A stretch of DNA of 64,000 nt from Pelargonium tetragonum (taxonomy: Eukaryota; Streptophyta; Magnoliopsida; Geraniales; Geraniaceae). The stretch spans positions 32,464 through 96,463 of the forward strand of contig JAYMTL010000071.1 in NCBI GenBank assembly GCA_036897445.1, read 5' to 3'. This document shows positions 35,730 to 48,764 of the stretch, piece after piece. Each line of letters starts with the position of its first letter. Position 1 is the stretch's first letter. A model generated the notes under the pieces. That model ran no database searches, was not told where the DNA came from, and saw only the letters and a list, made by a program, of their open reading frames with translations. The position numbers and the translations under genes were made by a program.

Positions 35730-38215
35730 TGCTAATATAATAGATTCTTTCTAATAATATAATATTCCACTTCCTACCTTGATTTCAAGAATACGTGTTA
35801 TCTAAGTCTGCTTTTTGTAGCCACAGCTTTGTCCAGTTTAGAAATCCCTTTCTTTTTTATAGGGATGCCATACCAGGTTAACCCTATTTTTGAGTATACC
35901 CACTAAGAGAGTAAAGTAGGAAACAGGTTTTGACTTCTAGGATTGCTAACTAATGCAGAAAAGAGTGCCTTTGTTAAAACTGCTTATCTATAGCGTACTT
36001 ATTACTAAACGTTGAGAAGGCCAGCCCTTGTTATAGGGTAAGCACTAAGAAGGAAAATCTTCAAGGACTCCTCTCCCGCAGGAATCCTTTAGTGGGAATC
36101 CGCACTTTTTATTCTAAAGGCTCCTGCTATTACTTTAAGTGTTCAACGGTATTCCGTATAGAAAGTAGAAAGAAGTGACATGTAATAGAGTTTTTAAGCG
36201 ATTACTTATGTTTTTTCCTTGAGGGGCACTCTATTTTATTAAATCGACTGGTAAATGTAGATATCAAAAGAAGAAGTCAAATTCGCGTATAACTTCTAAG
36301 TTTCAGGAGCCCTTAGGAACTGTATAACCCCTTAGCAGAGCTCCTAGCTGCAACTACTATATTTCTTAGAGATCTGTATCACAATATTTATTGAGTGATA
36401 ATGAAGAAAGAACCTAAACCTCGCATTTCATTTTCAAAGGATATACTACCTAGGGAAAGAAGAATGTAACCTCTAAAATAAGGAATAAGTAAGAAGGAAG
36501 TTAAGTAAAATCTGAGATCAAGTATCTACCTCTTGTGTAACTGAAAGTGTCAAAAAAATACATATACTAGTTTTCCGGAAAAGCTAAAGTTTGTTTTTCT
36601 TGACTTTGTTGTTGGTTATAGTGTAGGACTAACTGTATAATACTACTTTTTGCCCCGTATCAATTACCCCTTTGTATAACCCATCCCGATTCCAGAAAAG
36701 CGCATACTCGTATATCCTCTACTAAAGGGCCTTATCTTATAGAGTTTCATTTTGAGTTCTCCTCCCGAATAATCTGGGGTTGACTTTCTACTTGCATCCA
36801 ATTAGACCTTGCTCTATACTGCGGGGCCTCTCTTTCTGGGTTTCTGCCGCCGAGTGGGGATAATAAAATCAAATAGCGATTCTCCGAGTTTTCTTCCGTT
36901 TGCAAGCAAGGGCCTCTCTTAGGACTTTATACCTATTTATAAAAGACTTTAATGAAGAATACCAGTAATCTAGTGAGGAAACCCCGATTTCTTCTTTGTG
37001 GAAGGTAGGGACTGATTCTTATACCTACAACCGCTACACTATACCTGAAAATTCCTGTCATAATAAGTTTCGAAGCTCCTGGTTAAAGTACTGTCACAAT
37101 CCTATAAAGAGAGCCTTTTTACCTAATGTTTTATTGAGGCCTCTTGCTAATCTAACCAATCTAAATACACTAAAAGGAATCTTAAAACCGGGGCTCTGTT
37201 TTACTGCTTCAGGGTAAAGCCAAGGGTATAGAGTTGTCAAATTAAGGGATCCCATAGGATATGGGGGAAAGACTCTTTGGGTGTATGAGATTTCTAATGC
37301 ATTTGCAAACTAATATCTTCCAACTTTATGGAAGTTCTTGGGATTTTTTATCTGCCTTTCTATGCTTCATATTGCACATGCGCGTCCGCCCAACTCGTTA
37401 TAAGTGTTATACATGCCCTACTTTCGATAACTAGTTAATAAATTAATAAGCTATTTTAGTACCATAACAAGGAAGATTTCCAGCTCACTCTAATCAGGGG
37501 CGCTTGTATAAAAACTGAGCAATAACTTTTATCTAAGGAATACCTAGGCGCCCATTCCCTCGAAGAAAATTAGAAAACTACAAAGTCAAAGTTCTACCCT
37601 AAAAAGAAAGATTTTTAGAATTTTTGTATTTGAGATAAAGCAGCATTTCCTGGATCTCTACTTGACTGCACCTTATATAAACCTTGTCTTGTAGGAATTC
37701 TTAGTTATAGCAGGCTTAACTATTTATTATATCCACGGTTTACTACTCCTAAAGATTTCCGTATAGAATGCGGAAGCGGAAAAAGGCACTAGCCAAGAAA
37801 CGCGAAACTTCGAAAATGATAGAATCAATAGGAAGTCAGTTGGTTTACACAGCTCCTCTTTGAAATCGTTACAATATTTATGAGCTTCTCAGCACTGTTT
37901 CCCGAAAGCAAAGGGAGAAAAGGGTTGGCTACCACTTCTTTTGCATAGTGATAGTGCGCCTAGTCAGTGTTCAGTGTCTTTGATTGTAAATTGAGTCATG
38001 AAAAAGGGTTCTTGAGTGAAGTGAAACCTTTAAACCTTTTTTAGTCTAGCCGATAGGATACTACAGATAGAGAGTCCAGGTTCTAAGAGGAAAGGTATAG
38101 TTCTAAGAAAGAAGACTAAGAAAGCTCTCATCAAGATAATAGCTATTGAGTATAGCAAACAGGTCGAGAAAAATTGGGTATTTCAGTATGTATAGGAATT
38201 CTAAATAAAAGGGAG

Positions 38216-38236
38216 GAAAATAACAACGTTATTTTC
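38216..38236. other. 9-bp hairpin
   Basis: GAAAATAAC and GTTATTTTC are fully paired around AAC. A similar core, ATAACGACGTTAT, lies at 33631-33643. Confidence 0.6.
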
Positions 38237-40019
38237 GCTTAAAATTAATAGCGGGGTTTTGCAAGCAAGTTAGCTCAAAAGAAGGTAAACAAGTAAGCAA
38301 GAGGCTTAGTCTCCTGTTCCTGGGTCTCAAATCGGGTCTTTTCTAAGAGATTCGTATAGATATGAAACTAAGTCCGAGACTCCTTAAATTCTTTAGAAGA
38401 AGTTGTTTTTGCCCTTTAGGTTACGAGACCCGGGTTGTTATAGTAATTAAATCGGGGTAAAGTAAAATAAGGGGAGCCTCCTCTGCTTTCGGTTGTGTTA
38501 AAGGAATCCAGAAATGAAATATTGTCAAATAAGAAAGAGTTCTTTCCTTTGTAATCTGCAAATAGAATGAAAGAGAAGGCTTTTATGTTCCTTAATCTCA
38601 ATCAAGTTAAAAGGCCAATAAAATTAAGAGGAATTTTGTTATTTTTTTTTTAGAGATAAAGAAAAACAAAAAAAATATATATCGCGAGTTTCGGAAGAGG
38701 GGGCAGCATTCTACTGATACCTATTTTAGAGAGCAAGCCCTCTTAGTCCGATGACTTACTTTAATCTAAATAGTATATAATAAAAATAGACTTTGAACTC
38801 CGTTGGTTAACTCTTTTCCTACACTAAGGAACTTCTATCTACTACTAATAAAGGAAGTTTAGCAACAGTGAGTCTGTCCTTTTCGTAAATAGCATCTCAA
38901 ACTTAATCTGAAAGAAGTCTTTTACAATTCTTGAAAGGTTATATAATTCACCCGTTACCCTAATAAAAAACTACTAGCGATCAGGTTACAACAAGTATTT
39001 GCTCTACAAAAATGAGAGTGGAAAAAGTACTTTTTGAAAGAAACCCTCTAAATACTCAATAGGAATACTTGTAGAGTGAATCCAAGCTCGGTATATAAAA
39101 CCCTTTAACGCTGGCATTAGTACCTTGATTTTAATCATAGGCCAAAAATTTCTTTTTGTGTAAGCCCTCTAGGCTAACTAAAGAACTTTTCTACGGGTAC
39201 CCCGGGAATGGAATACTCTGCAATGAAAAGAAAAAGGTTTTGTTGTTATGAATTATATAAAAGTTAAAAATTTTCTATAATTTGAAAAAGGCAGCTTTAA
39301 TCTTAGGAAATGAATGTAGGATACTTTTGCGTTAATAATGTTATAATAAACGAAACCAAGTAAAACATAAACAGAATTAGATTAAACCTAAAACTTTCTT
39401 AAAATCTCCTTAATCCGTTAAAAGGGGGCTCCTGCAAAAGTCAAGTCTTTCTCTTTTTTATCTAGTTTACTGCTTCGGAAAGACAAAAACTTCGTTAATA
39501 TAATATAAAGTAAGGGAAACGTCGTATAAATCTAAGAAGTTCCTGCCGCATCCTATTTTTTTACTTTTCAAAAAGGGTATATAAATAGCACAAAATTCGC
39601 GAAAATAATATAATATAGAGCAAGAGCATACCTAAGAGCTTTTAATTAATTTAATTGTGTATCTCTTGCTTACTTAGTAGGATTTAATATGGGATCCTTG
39701 GAGAAGCCCCGTAATTTGTACTTTTTGTCCTTAACAATAACCCCCATTTGTTCACTTACTTTGTATAGTTTAAATAGCTAGGCTAGGAGGAGAGAGCCCT
39801 ATCCCGAAACTTGAGGAGTTTTGATTTCATCCTAAATTTATATCATTATCGCTGATATGTCAAGGTTTAATATTAAGTGTCCCCTTTTAATCTAGAGTTC
39901 TAGTAAACTTTTTTTAAGTGCAATTCCTAAACAAAGTAGATTTTTTTAGGTTAGAGCGTAGAATTCTAGAGGAAGATCCTTAGATTCCAATGGCTTCAAT
40001 ATTCAATACTAAATAAAGG

Positions 40020-41785
40020 TAGTAAGGGAACCCTCTTCTTACTTCTAATAAGGGGCAAACTCTAGCTAAACTTGCTTGCTAATCCCGGAAAATAAGGGGC
40101 CCTGTCTAATAGCTTATAAAAAGAAGCGCAGAACAAAATCCCCGATTGGTATTCCCTAAATATAGTAAAAGCTGAATACTTTGGTTAAAACTAAGTAAAG
40201 GATAGGAGTCTCACGGATTGGATTCTCAGAAAACTAAAGGAAATATAGTAAGATAAAATCTACTTACTAGCCCGGGCACACCCCTTAAACTGAGCAGGGT
40301 TGTTGTGCCGCTGTTAATTAAGGAAAGGGTCTCATACACAACAGATGCGGTAGGCCCTACTGGATTCTTTGTACTAAAATAAGAATGTCTTAGATTTTTC
40401 AGTAAAACTGGGGTAATCTACTTCGCGAATTAAGCTGCAATCTTTATCGGTCTTCTTTCGGAAGGAAAGAAATTTAAGAACTCGCTGCCACAGGGATACA
40501 AAAAATTTTAGACCTTACCAACTTCTAATCTAAATCTACCCAGAGAAAGGGTCACGATATATAAAAGTTAAATACCGAATCTGAAAATAGAACTCGAGGT
40601 AAAGTAAACAAATCCTAAGGGACCCCTAGTTCTCGCGGTTACGAAAATCAAAATTTCTGCGGGAAAAACATTAAGATACACTCAGTATGTAAACAAGCAG
40701 TGGCATAAGTAGAAGGCTTTCTCTTAGCAAGGTCGTGAATATCCGGGTTTCCTTTCACTTTAGGAGTTACCTCTTGTTTAATAATATTTATTTTCATAAC
40801 TCCTAAAATTTAAGGGACTTCGCTTACTAGTATTAATTAAAAGGAATTTTAAAACTGGGTTTAGCGTAATAAAAAGGGGACTCCTCTATTTAGATTTTTT
40901 ATCTCGGGTTAAGTTGGAGCCCTTTTTGAGTAAAAAAAAATTTGTTACGGGTAAACTTATAGACCTATTTTGTATCCTATATTACAGGTTTCGCGGGGCC
41001 CTATCCCTATTATGAGAGCATAGCGGTTTATTCAAAACAAGGAGCTCACTTAACAAGTATATGTTACTTCCTGTTCAGAACTTAAATACAAGTTTATATC
41101 TACAGTACTAAAAAGGTTCCTTTAGCCTTTAGAAAGTAGGGCTTATGGCCTTTTCTTTTGGAGAGTGACTTAATGTCTAAAGCAATCCCGGATCCAAATC
41201 TACTGGCCTGGGTTTCTATAACTACAAATTCTAAATTCTTAAGGGTACCCCGCGGAGTTTTCACTATAACTGCTCGAGTTAACTTTCTAGCTGTAGTTGT
41301 TTTAAAAATTTTTTAGTGAAGAAATTGGTAAAAAAAGGTTAAGGAATTCCGTATAGACTATGCGCTTGAAAGGATACCCTATACTTTAGGCTTTAGGTTT
41401 GAGCTACTCAAATTAGTAAGAATGGTCCGTTTCTGAAACTCCAGGAGTTAGCAAATATTTCAATAGCATTCGCAAGCGGCCGTACAGGAATTCCTGCTTA
41501 TTTGTACTCTGATCCACGAAAGAGAAGTAAGTGTATTAAGTTCCAACTTTGCCTCAAGGCCTTGTATACATTGCAATTTATGTCAAGATAAACGTTTAGA
41601 TTCCCTATACAACTTTATTAAGAGTACTCGACTAGGCGCTATAAAAATGCTTGTCGTGGGCTTTTGATCTCCGCCTCTGGAATACTTTTTTAGTTCAACA
41701 ATAGGTGCCTTTTAAGTTTAGGTATTGTAATTTTCCTAAAAACCTAAAAGTAGAAAAATCTATTCTAATCTAAAAAGGAATTCCT
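40020..41785. repeat. Sample stretch of GC-rich micropalindromic islets
   Basis: In this gene-free stretch I counted by eye about 25 short islets with a GG-(2 to 4)-CC or closely similar core. Examples are GGGAACCC near 40026, GGGGCCC near 40096, GGGACCCC near 40619, GGGGACTCC near 40876, GGGGCCC near 40996, GGTTCC near 41115, GGGTACCCC near 41243, GGATACCC near 41372, GGAATTCC near 41491 and again near 41777. They are about 50-110 bases apart. At 17.5% each for G and C, such cores should appear about once in 350 bases. Their flanks are not alike, so this is a shared core and not copies of a longer unit. Confidence 0.5.
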
Positions 41786-44700
41786 ATAAATATTTACCCC
41801 TCTGTTAATTTTTTTTTATATAAATTTAACAAGTATAAAGAGTGATACATACATAGATTATTTAAAGTATGTCTTACTCCTTTAGTTTAGAATTATTGGT
41901 TGTAATACCCTAAAGCTTTAGTAAGATTTAGCTTTTTTAAGTCCAGAAATTACACTTACACGAAGGGGCTGCTCTTTTCTTTACTACTGTAGCTAAGTCT
42001 TCCTTATGTAAGCAAATTCTGCTTGTAATCCTACATCTCCCTGCCACTCGTGAATAGACTTTTTATGGAAAATCACCCTTAATATATAATATATTGTATT
42101 GCAAAATTTAATGAAAAAGAATGAATATTAATTCTGGAGGTTAGGGTAACATATAGGTTATCCTACTGAAAGAGGGGTCGCCATTATGAGAGAAAAGTAA
42201 CACGGATAAAAATGTGGATTCTCCTAACAAGGATTCGACATCTCTAAAAAAATTCTGTATGCTTGTATAAATAAGGAAATGCTAAAATATGCCTAAACTT
42301 TTATGGGCCTGGTATCCAAGTATGTCAAAAGTAACATGATAAAGGGCAGGAACTGCTGCTGGTTAGCCATCTTAGTCTAGAAATCCATAATAAAGAATCT
42401 CAGCAAGAATGGAAAAACTTTGTCCTATTGATTTTTGTAGAATACAATTTCAATTTGGATTGTACTACTGAATTTAGTGATTTTACACCGAGAAATTGAA
42501 ATACCTAAAATAAAAGCGAGATTACTTGATTAGACTAGACTTGAAAGTATCATATACATATGCTTTAACTTGCTAAAAAGATAAATGATAAAAAGTTATG
42601 CCATTAGGGACTTTAGGATTCTGAGTCCAAAAAAATTCACAACGTAACGAGACCCATTAAAGAAGAAAAACTCTAATTCAGGTACTGTACCCCGGGTTGC
42701 TCTACTCTTAAAGGGGGAGGTCTTTGTTAATTTTCACAAGTAAACAAGATATACTTTTCAACTTGGGTGCAATAGAACGAAGAAATAAAGAAATTCTTGT
42801 GGTTTGTAGGAGATAGATTTTAATCCGAAGTGCAGTTATATATTATAGTTATAGAAAATCTTCTCGAAAATCTAGCGATAGGTTTTTTGTAAAGAAACTT
42901 TTTTAACAAGCTAGGGTTAATCACGGAGTTTTTTTAATTATCAGTACGAGTCGAATAGGGGTTTTATACAACATATAGCATATCTTTTAAAAGTTAAAAG
43001 ACTGGAGGGGTCGTTAAACTACATAAGATAGTACCAGCGGGGGGATCCTAGGGCTTTTTCGTATAAATAAACTGCAACTGCACTAGACTATCATATATTA
43101 CAGTATACTTGTCTTTTTTTAAGCTTACCAAGAAAACCTAGGTAGGGAAATCCACCAAAACTTATCTAAACTAAAAGGGGCCGCTGCCATTTTGGGTTTC
43201 GGATATATAAGATGTAGGAAATCCTTCTTATTTCCATACAAGAACTTCGTAAGGCTCTGAAAGTTATAATAAAAGGACTCCAAAACTATTAATATAGTGA
43301 TGCGCAGCCTGAATTTGCTCCTCAAAGAAGTCAAAAGTGAAATTGGGGTACTGCTATATTATAAAAAAGGAACCTAATTTTCGGGAGAGAACTTCTCATT
43401 ATAATTGCGATAAGTAGAAATTCTTATACAAACTCTGTGCAATCTCGCTATACCCTATCTTAGATTACTACGCTTACTTTTTTAGGATCCAGTCAAGGAA
43501 GAATTTACTTGACTTATTATACTTATTATTAGGTATAGGAGCAAAGTACTCCTGGAACCTTATCACATTTCTTAGATATAAGAGTCCAACATGGAGAAAC
43601 CGGAAATAGAAAAAACCTTTCGCAGGCAGTATATAATTTTGGTAATAGAGAAGTCTCCGGATTTAGAGTAGAAATGTAGTAAAAGAAGTTCTATAGAAAT
43701 GGATTTGAGCTCTCAGAGTTTCAGGTTTGGGTTTGTATAGTGTACGGCCCCGGATCCGCTAGTAAGTATATGGTTCAACTTCCACAGTATAAAAAAGCTT
43801 CGGATCAATTAGCTCTGGATTCTTCTAACAAGCCCTTATCAAGTAAAGCCTGACGTCGAGCGCTCGAAATAGAGCTGTGGATTCTTGTGTGACATAAAAA
43901 GTTTTAAAGGGGAAGGGCCTACCACTAAAAGAAAGATTTTTAGTTTGGATTATCCTGTATCTTTTTTGTTAACTGCATATTCCTAAGAATTTTACATGTT
44001 ATACTTGGTAAGTAATTTAAGACTCTAAGAACTCTTAAAAAAAGTAGCCGCTGCTAGAATACCGAACTTTATTGTAGAAACCCCTCTCACACGGTATAAT
44101 AAATAAAAGGGGTATACCACTTAGTCGAGTTGAGACAGATTGAATCTAAGAATCAGGCACTCTCTATATGAAGTCTGTTAGTCTGCACCTTTCGGTTCGT
44201 TGTATATAAAGTAAGATTTTTATTTAACAACTTAAGGATTTCCACGGAATTGCAAGGAATAACTCACCTTACAAATTTTCCTCCTTCTATTGGCTGGCAT
44301 AATTTTATTAAATTACACCCGCATTAAATCTTGAGGGTGTAAAAGTGAAGGAGTAAGAAATTCTTTATATGAGCCTGCACCACCCCTCTAGACCCCCTTA
44401 AGTCCTATAACGGGGGATAAGTTTTTTCATACACCAATGTCCTATAAGCAATAAATTTTAATAGTTACCAACAGTGTACGTAACCGGATTCTGCATAAGG
44501 AATTTCACTGCCCTAAAACACTAAATTGAGGTCTCTCAAAGAGAATTACTGTGTCGCGTAGATTGCGCTCTCAATACCTTAAAACTATCCCTTTTAAATC
44601 TGGAATTGGCTTCAACCTCATACGGACCCTATATTAAATTAAGTGCGAGCTTTATCTCTCCTTTTACTTAGACTTATTCGAATAAACAGCTTTGAAAGAA

Positions 44701-47700
44701 CCTATTTACCTTATGAATGATACCCTGCCCTCTTTAAAGTGGGTTAGGTCTCTCTCTCGTAGAGTTTAGATAGTAAAGCTCGGTTTTCCTAGAGACGAGT
44801 CCCTCTTGACCTTGAGGATCTTATTACGAAAGATTGCCCAGGGGAATCCTGCCTATTAGGAGGGTTGGGTACCTATAACCTATAATTAACGGTAGATAAG
44901 GAATGCGGGATACACAATAAGACTTAAAAAATAGTAGAAAAGGGAGCTTTCTGAGATCTGAGGGTAATATAAGCAACCAGGGAATCCTATAGGGTGGAAT
45001 TCTAGGAGACTCGCTCTTTGATTATACCTCTTTAAGCTTATAGAAGTCTCTCTCTCCTCCCCTTAGCAGTATATTCTAAGAAATAACAAGCACTTAAATT
45101 TCCTTAAAAGCTAAGAATTCCTGTGACCTAAATATCATCTTTATTTTAGGGCCTCAGATCCTTCTATTTTTTTACATGCTTTTACGGTCCGAACCACCCA
45201 TAACTCTTCGGCAAAGCAAACTCCGTAACTTGAGTTCTTAATACCCCTTAATTGACTCAAAATTTTATATTAGACTTTGTTACTCCTTGTGTTCTTTAGA
45301 AGTCTGCAATTGCCTCCTCTCTTAATTTGTTAACGCACTAAGCTGAGAAGCTCGTACCAGAAACATATGCCTACTCATTTTAGACACCCGTATTTACTAT
45401 TACAAAATTCCCTGTTTATCTAGAGCTGCGAGAAGGAGACTCCCTCCTTTTTCTTACTTATTCCAGGACTCCCCGTGTTTTAAACACGCCCACTTCTAAC
45501 TTAGTGCTTCTTGAGTTTTCGATCTGAAAGCTAGAGAACTTCGTTTTATTTCCTTGTGACGGAGTGGGGAGCGAGCAAGCGGCCTCTTTTTATAGTTTCA
45601 TTTCTACGTATATTTCAGAACCTTCTTTTGGGGTTACTCTTTTAACACCTTTAGTAAAAAACTAGTAATTAATTTAATGTTGTCTAACCTTCTTTTACTT
45701 TTTAGTATTTATTAGTATTCTAAACGAGTTCTTGAAACTGCCAATCTTTACTCTATTCTATAGACTTCAGTTAGGTTTTCCTGGGAATTGATAAAGTCCT
45801 TGTTCTAAAAGCAAAAGTTAACAACATCCCTGTCATAAAAACTCTTTTTGTTATTACGCTAATATACGGGTAGGTATTTTATAAAATATCTTCTTTTTCT
45901 ATTCTAAAGCAAGAAACGTCCTCTAGAGAATTGACCTTAGGGCTCCTAGCTAGATGTTTTGGTACTGAGGGCAAGTGAGCTCTTATCTTATCAGCTTCTA
46001 TAATATTTTGCTTAGCGAGAGTTATGTGTCTTCTATTAAAAGTGTGGGAGGAAATTCTTTTTAATTATAATTAAGAGAATGGATGCTGGGCCTCGCAACC
46101 GCCTATTATAAAGCTTAACACCCCGACTACGAAGCAATTAAAGTCTAAATAACCAAGGAGTTACTAAGACTGACTAAAATCTATCTCATTATACGAAAAA
46201 TCCTAAAATGTCTTATTCCAAGAGGCGTATCCTGTAGATATTTTTTTAGTATTTTAGTCTATAATAAATACAGAGTTGCTGTTTAGCTGATATACAGAAC
46301 GTTAGGGTTTTGATGAAAGATCCAGGGATACCTTAAAGGGTTTATAAAAGGAAACGGATATCACAGGTTTTTATTAATCTCTACGTCCCTTTAGTTTGAT
46401 TTATATGATTATTTTAGAGCTAAGTTCTAACTAATAGCAAAACTTCCCTAAAAAACTACAATAAAGGAAAGGAGGGAGTCCCCTTTTACAGAATCCTGTT
46501 AGTACTATTTTCCTTACCCCTATGTGTTATGCTTAAAAAGGGGGGGTTGTTCTCCTACTTGTAAATTGTATTCATAGATTCAGGTCTTTTTTAGCTGGAT
46601 TAGCTGCTCTTAATTTGTAGAAGGAGATCTAAATCTCGTTAGCGCATTCCACTTTCATTTTAGGAATCCGCGGGGTTTTTACTTTGCCTTAACTTTACAA
46701 CTAGTCTGAATCAGTGCCCTGGTCATTTGAATAGGTTTAGAGTCTTTTCAAGTCTTTTTAAGTAACTTTATAACCTTTATAGCGGGTAGCTTCGAAGTTT
46801 TAAATTTGGATATGACTCTAATTTTAGTTTTGATTTATACCCCGCTTCCACGATCCCTAAGGGGGTGTTAACTCTTTCTTGTATTTTATTCTTGTCAGAT
46901 CTAAGTCACGGAAAACTCGGATTTATACAGTAGAGTATCAAATCTTAAATTACGGATAACATGTTGTAGAATCGCCTACTAAAGCCGGCCTGCCCCTACG
47001 GGATTCCCTAGTCCAAAGTTCTGAGCTATGTCGAGCTACTTTTTCCATAGATGATGTAAACTTCTTGCCTTGTATTAACTTGTTTAGCAACTAAAGAAAG
47101 CTTTAGAAAGTTTTTAGAGTTTCCGATATTTCTCTAAGCAAAAATGACTTAAAAGTCCTAATTACAATTACAAAGGGTGCGGGGACTTCCAGTATTGCGG
47201 TAAGTAGATAAACCTTCAAAGTACCTTACAAATACGTATTGGTATGGATCAGATAAGAGCGCTCCCAAAAAGAACAAACTAGGAGCCGAGATTCACTGGG
47301 TATCTTTTACTCGAAGAAATTACCTGGACTATCGCTAGCCTAGAAATAAAGTATACTACTGGATATTTCCTTCGAAGCTGTAAAGATATAAAAAATTAGG
47401 AGTTCGTGGATTGCTGGAGTTTCTCTTTTATTACATTGTAGTAGAATTCCAAAATAAAGTTAAAAACAAGGCCCTATTTCCTACTTAATTCCTTATAAAA
47501 ATAGGTTAGAGCACTTGCTGAGCTGTTAGAATCTGTGCTTTTTCAAGTAACGCTAAACTTAATAAACAGGTTTAACTTCTAAGAAATGAGAAGTCCCCCT
47601 TTGCTTCTATATCCTGTTATCGTATCTCCCTCGGATATTTTAGTTTGTAAAAGAGACAAACTTTTGTACTTTTTACTTCTAGAGAAACTAGATTACGAAC

Positions 47701-48632
47701 TTACTATTTAATAAATCAAAGAGTAGATATCGAGCCCTTAGCAGAGTACATTTATCCTGTAAAAAACTTCTTTATTTTATATTGTCATGTTTGTATTAGA
47801 TTCGAAGCGCGTCCAGTTTATAAAAAAGAAAGGAGACTTTATTCCCTTGAATACCAAGGTTTTCTAGTAGAAACCCCTACTTCCGCGGAAAAGGAACCAC
47901 ATTTTATGCATAAACTTAGAGTCCTATGCCAAAAACTAAAGACATGAAATCCCCTTAGATTTAAAACCTTTGACTGACGCTCTTCTATTGACTATTGAGT
48001 AGTAAGATTTTAACACTTATGGAGGACTTGTTCCCCTATAGAGGAGTACCCTATGAAAGTCTTATCTTGTAAAAACCTGGTAGGGGAGAACTCAAATTTA
48101 AGAAAAACTATGCCTTATAAACCCTTTATCTTACTAATAAGACCGAAACCTATGACTTGAAAAATCTCTAACAGGCAAATCTTTAGAATTCCCACGATTA
48201 CTTTTAAGACTGGACTCTGTACTTTTGCTCCAAGATTATAAAATTCCTAAAGAACCCTTAATTTACTAGAACTTCCTTTAGATGCCAAGTGTTAAGAAAC
48301 TCCTCTTATTTTGTAGTTACTACTCTCAGGTTTCTGGGCTAGAGGACTTAATCAAGGGCCAAGGAACTCCCGGTATTCCCTTATTAGTTCCCCCTTAGTT
48401 TTACAAGGACGAGTTTTTTATGGATTATGTGTACAGAGAAGTAAGCAAGACAGGAGACACCACTTTTCTTAGGGTTAAATAAAATATAGGAGTTATTAAT
48501 GGTATAGTTTAGTCACTCCTGCTCTATTTGTAGTCTTTAGTATGGGAGTTTAACCCCTTTATTTCCTGCTTACGTACTATGTAGCTTTCGTGTTACTCTC
48601 TTACTGCAGCCCTAGAGTTACTTATATACTGT

Positions 48633-48660
48633 GGGATTAGAACCTGCTCTTTCTTAGCAG
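48633..48660 (-). repeat. T-arm-like piece joined to an anticodon-arm-like hairpin
   Basis: The plus-strand word GGGATTAGAACC (48633-48644) is identical to that at 63318. It runs directly into CTGCT-CTTTCTT-AGCAG (48644-48660), a perfect 5-bp stem with a 7-nt loop, the geometry of an anticodon arm. On the minus strand the loop is AAGAAAG, which would give GAA (Phe) but lacks U33. No variable loop separates the two parts. Two copies of the 16-mer family follow at 48706 and 48748. Confidence 0.35.
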
Positions 48661-48703
48661 CTCTTGTTTTCTTAAGGGGTCTTCTATAGTGTTTTAAGTA
48701 GTC

Positions 48704-48722
48704 ACAAGGTAATGCAATTAAG
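48704..48722 (-). repeat. Dispersed 16-mer family, variant, first of a pair
   Basis: ACAAGGTAATGCAATTAAG on the plus strand. It carries one difference from the consensus (C for T in the middle on the plus strand). The same 19 bases recur 42 bases downstream. Confidence 0.65.
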
Positions 48723-48745
48723 AAAGTAGTTCTTTTTCGGTAAAG

Positions 48746-48764
48746 ACAAGGTAATGCAATTAAG
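48746..48764 (-). repeat. Dispersed 16-mer family, variant, second of a pair
   Basis: A 19-base exact duplicate of 48704-48722 with the same variant base. The 23 bases between the two copies are unrelated to the repeat. Confidence 0.65.

Larger units (their letters stand above)
35730..48632. other. 12.9 kb with no gene recognised
   Basis: Only GC islets, the 9-bp hairpin at 38216 and patches of strand asymmetry (about 45.0-45.6 kb is strongly C+T-rich on the plus strand). Four frames of 61-73 codons are of chance length. No tRNA-like element was found. Confidence 0.45.

Noticed and set aside
42946-42960. CAGTACGAG, resembling the sarcin-ricin loop
   Set aside because: Nine bases match by chance in a window this size, and the downstream GGACC is absent.
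298-44446. Shared 13-14-mer ACACCAATGTCCT (near 300 and 44434)
   Set aside because: Several 14-mer coincidences are expected in 64 kb, and the flanks do not extend the match.
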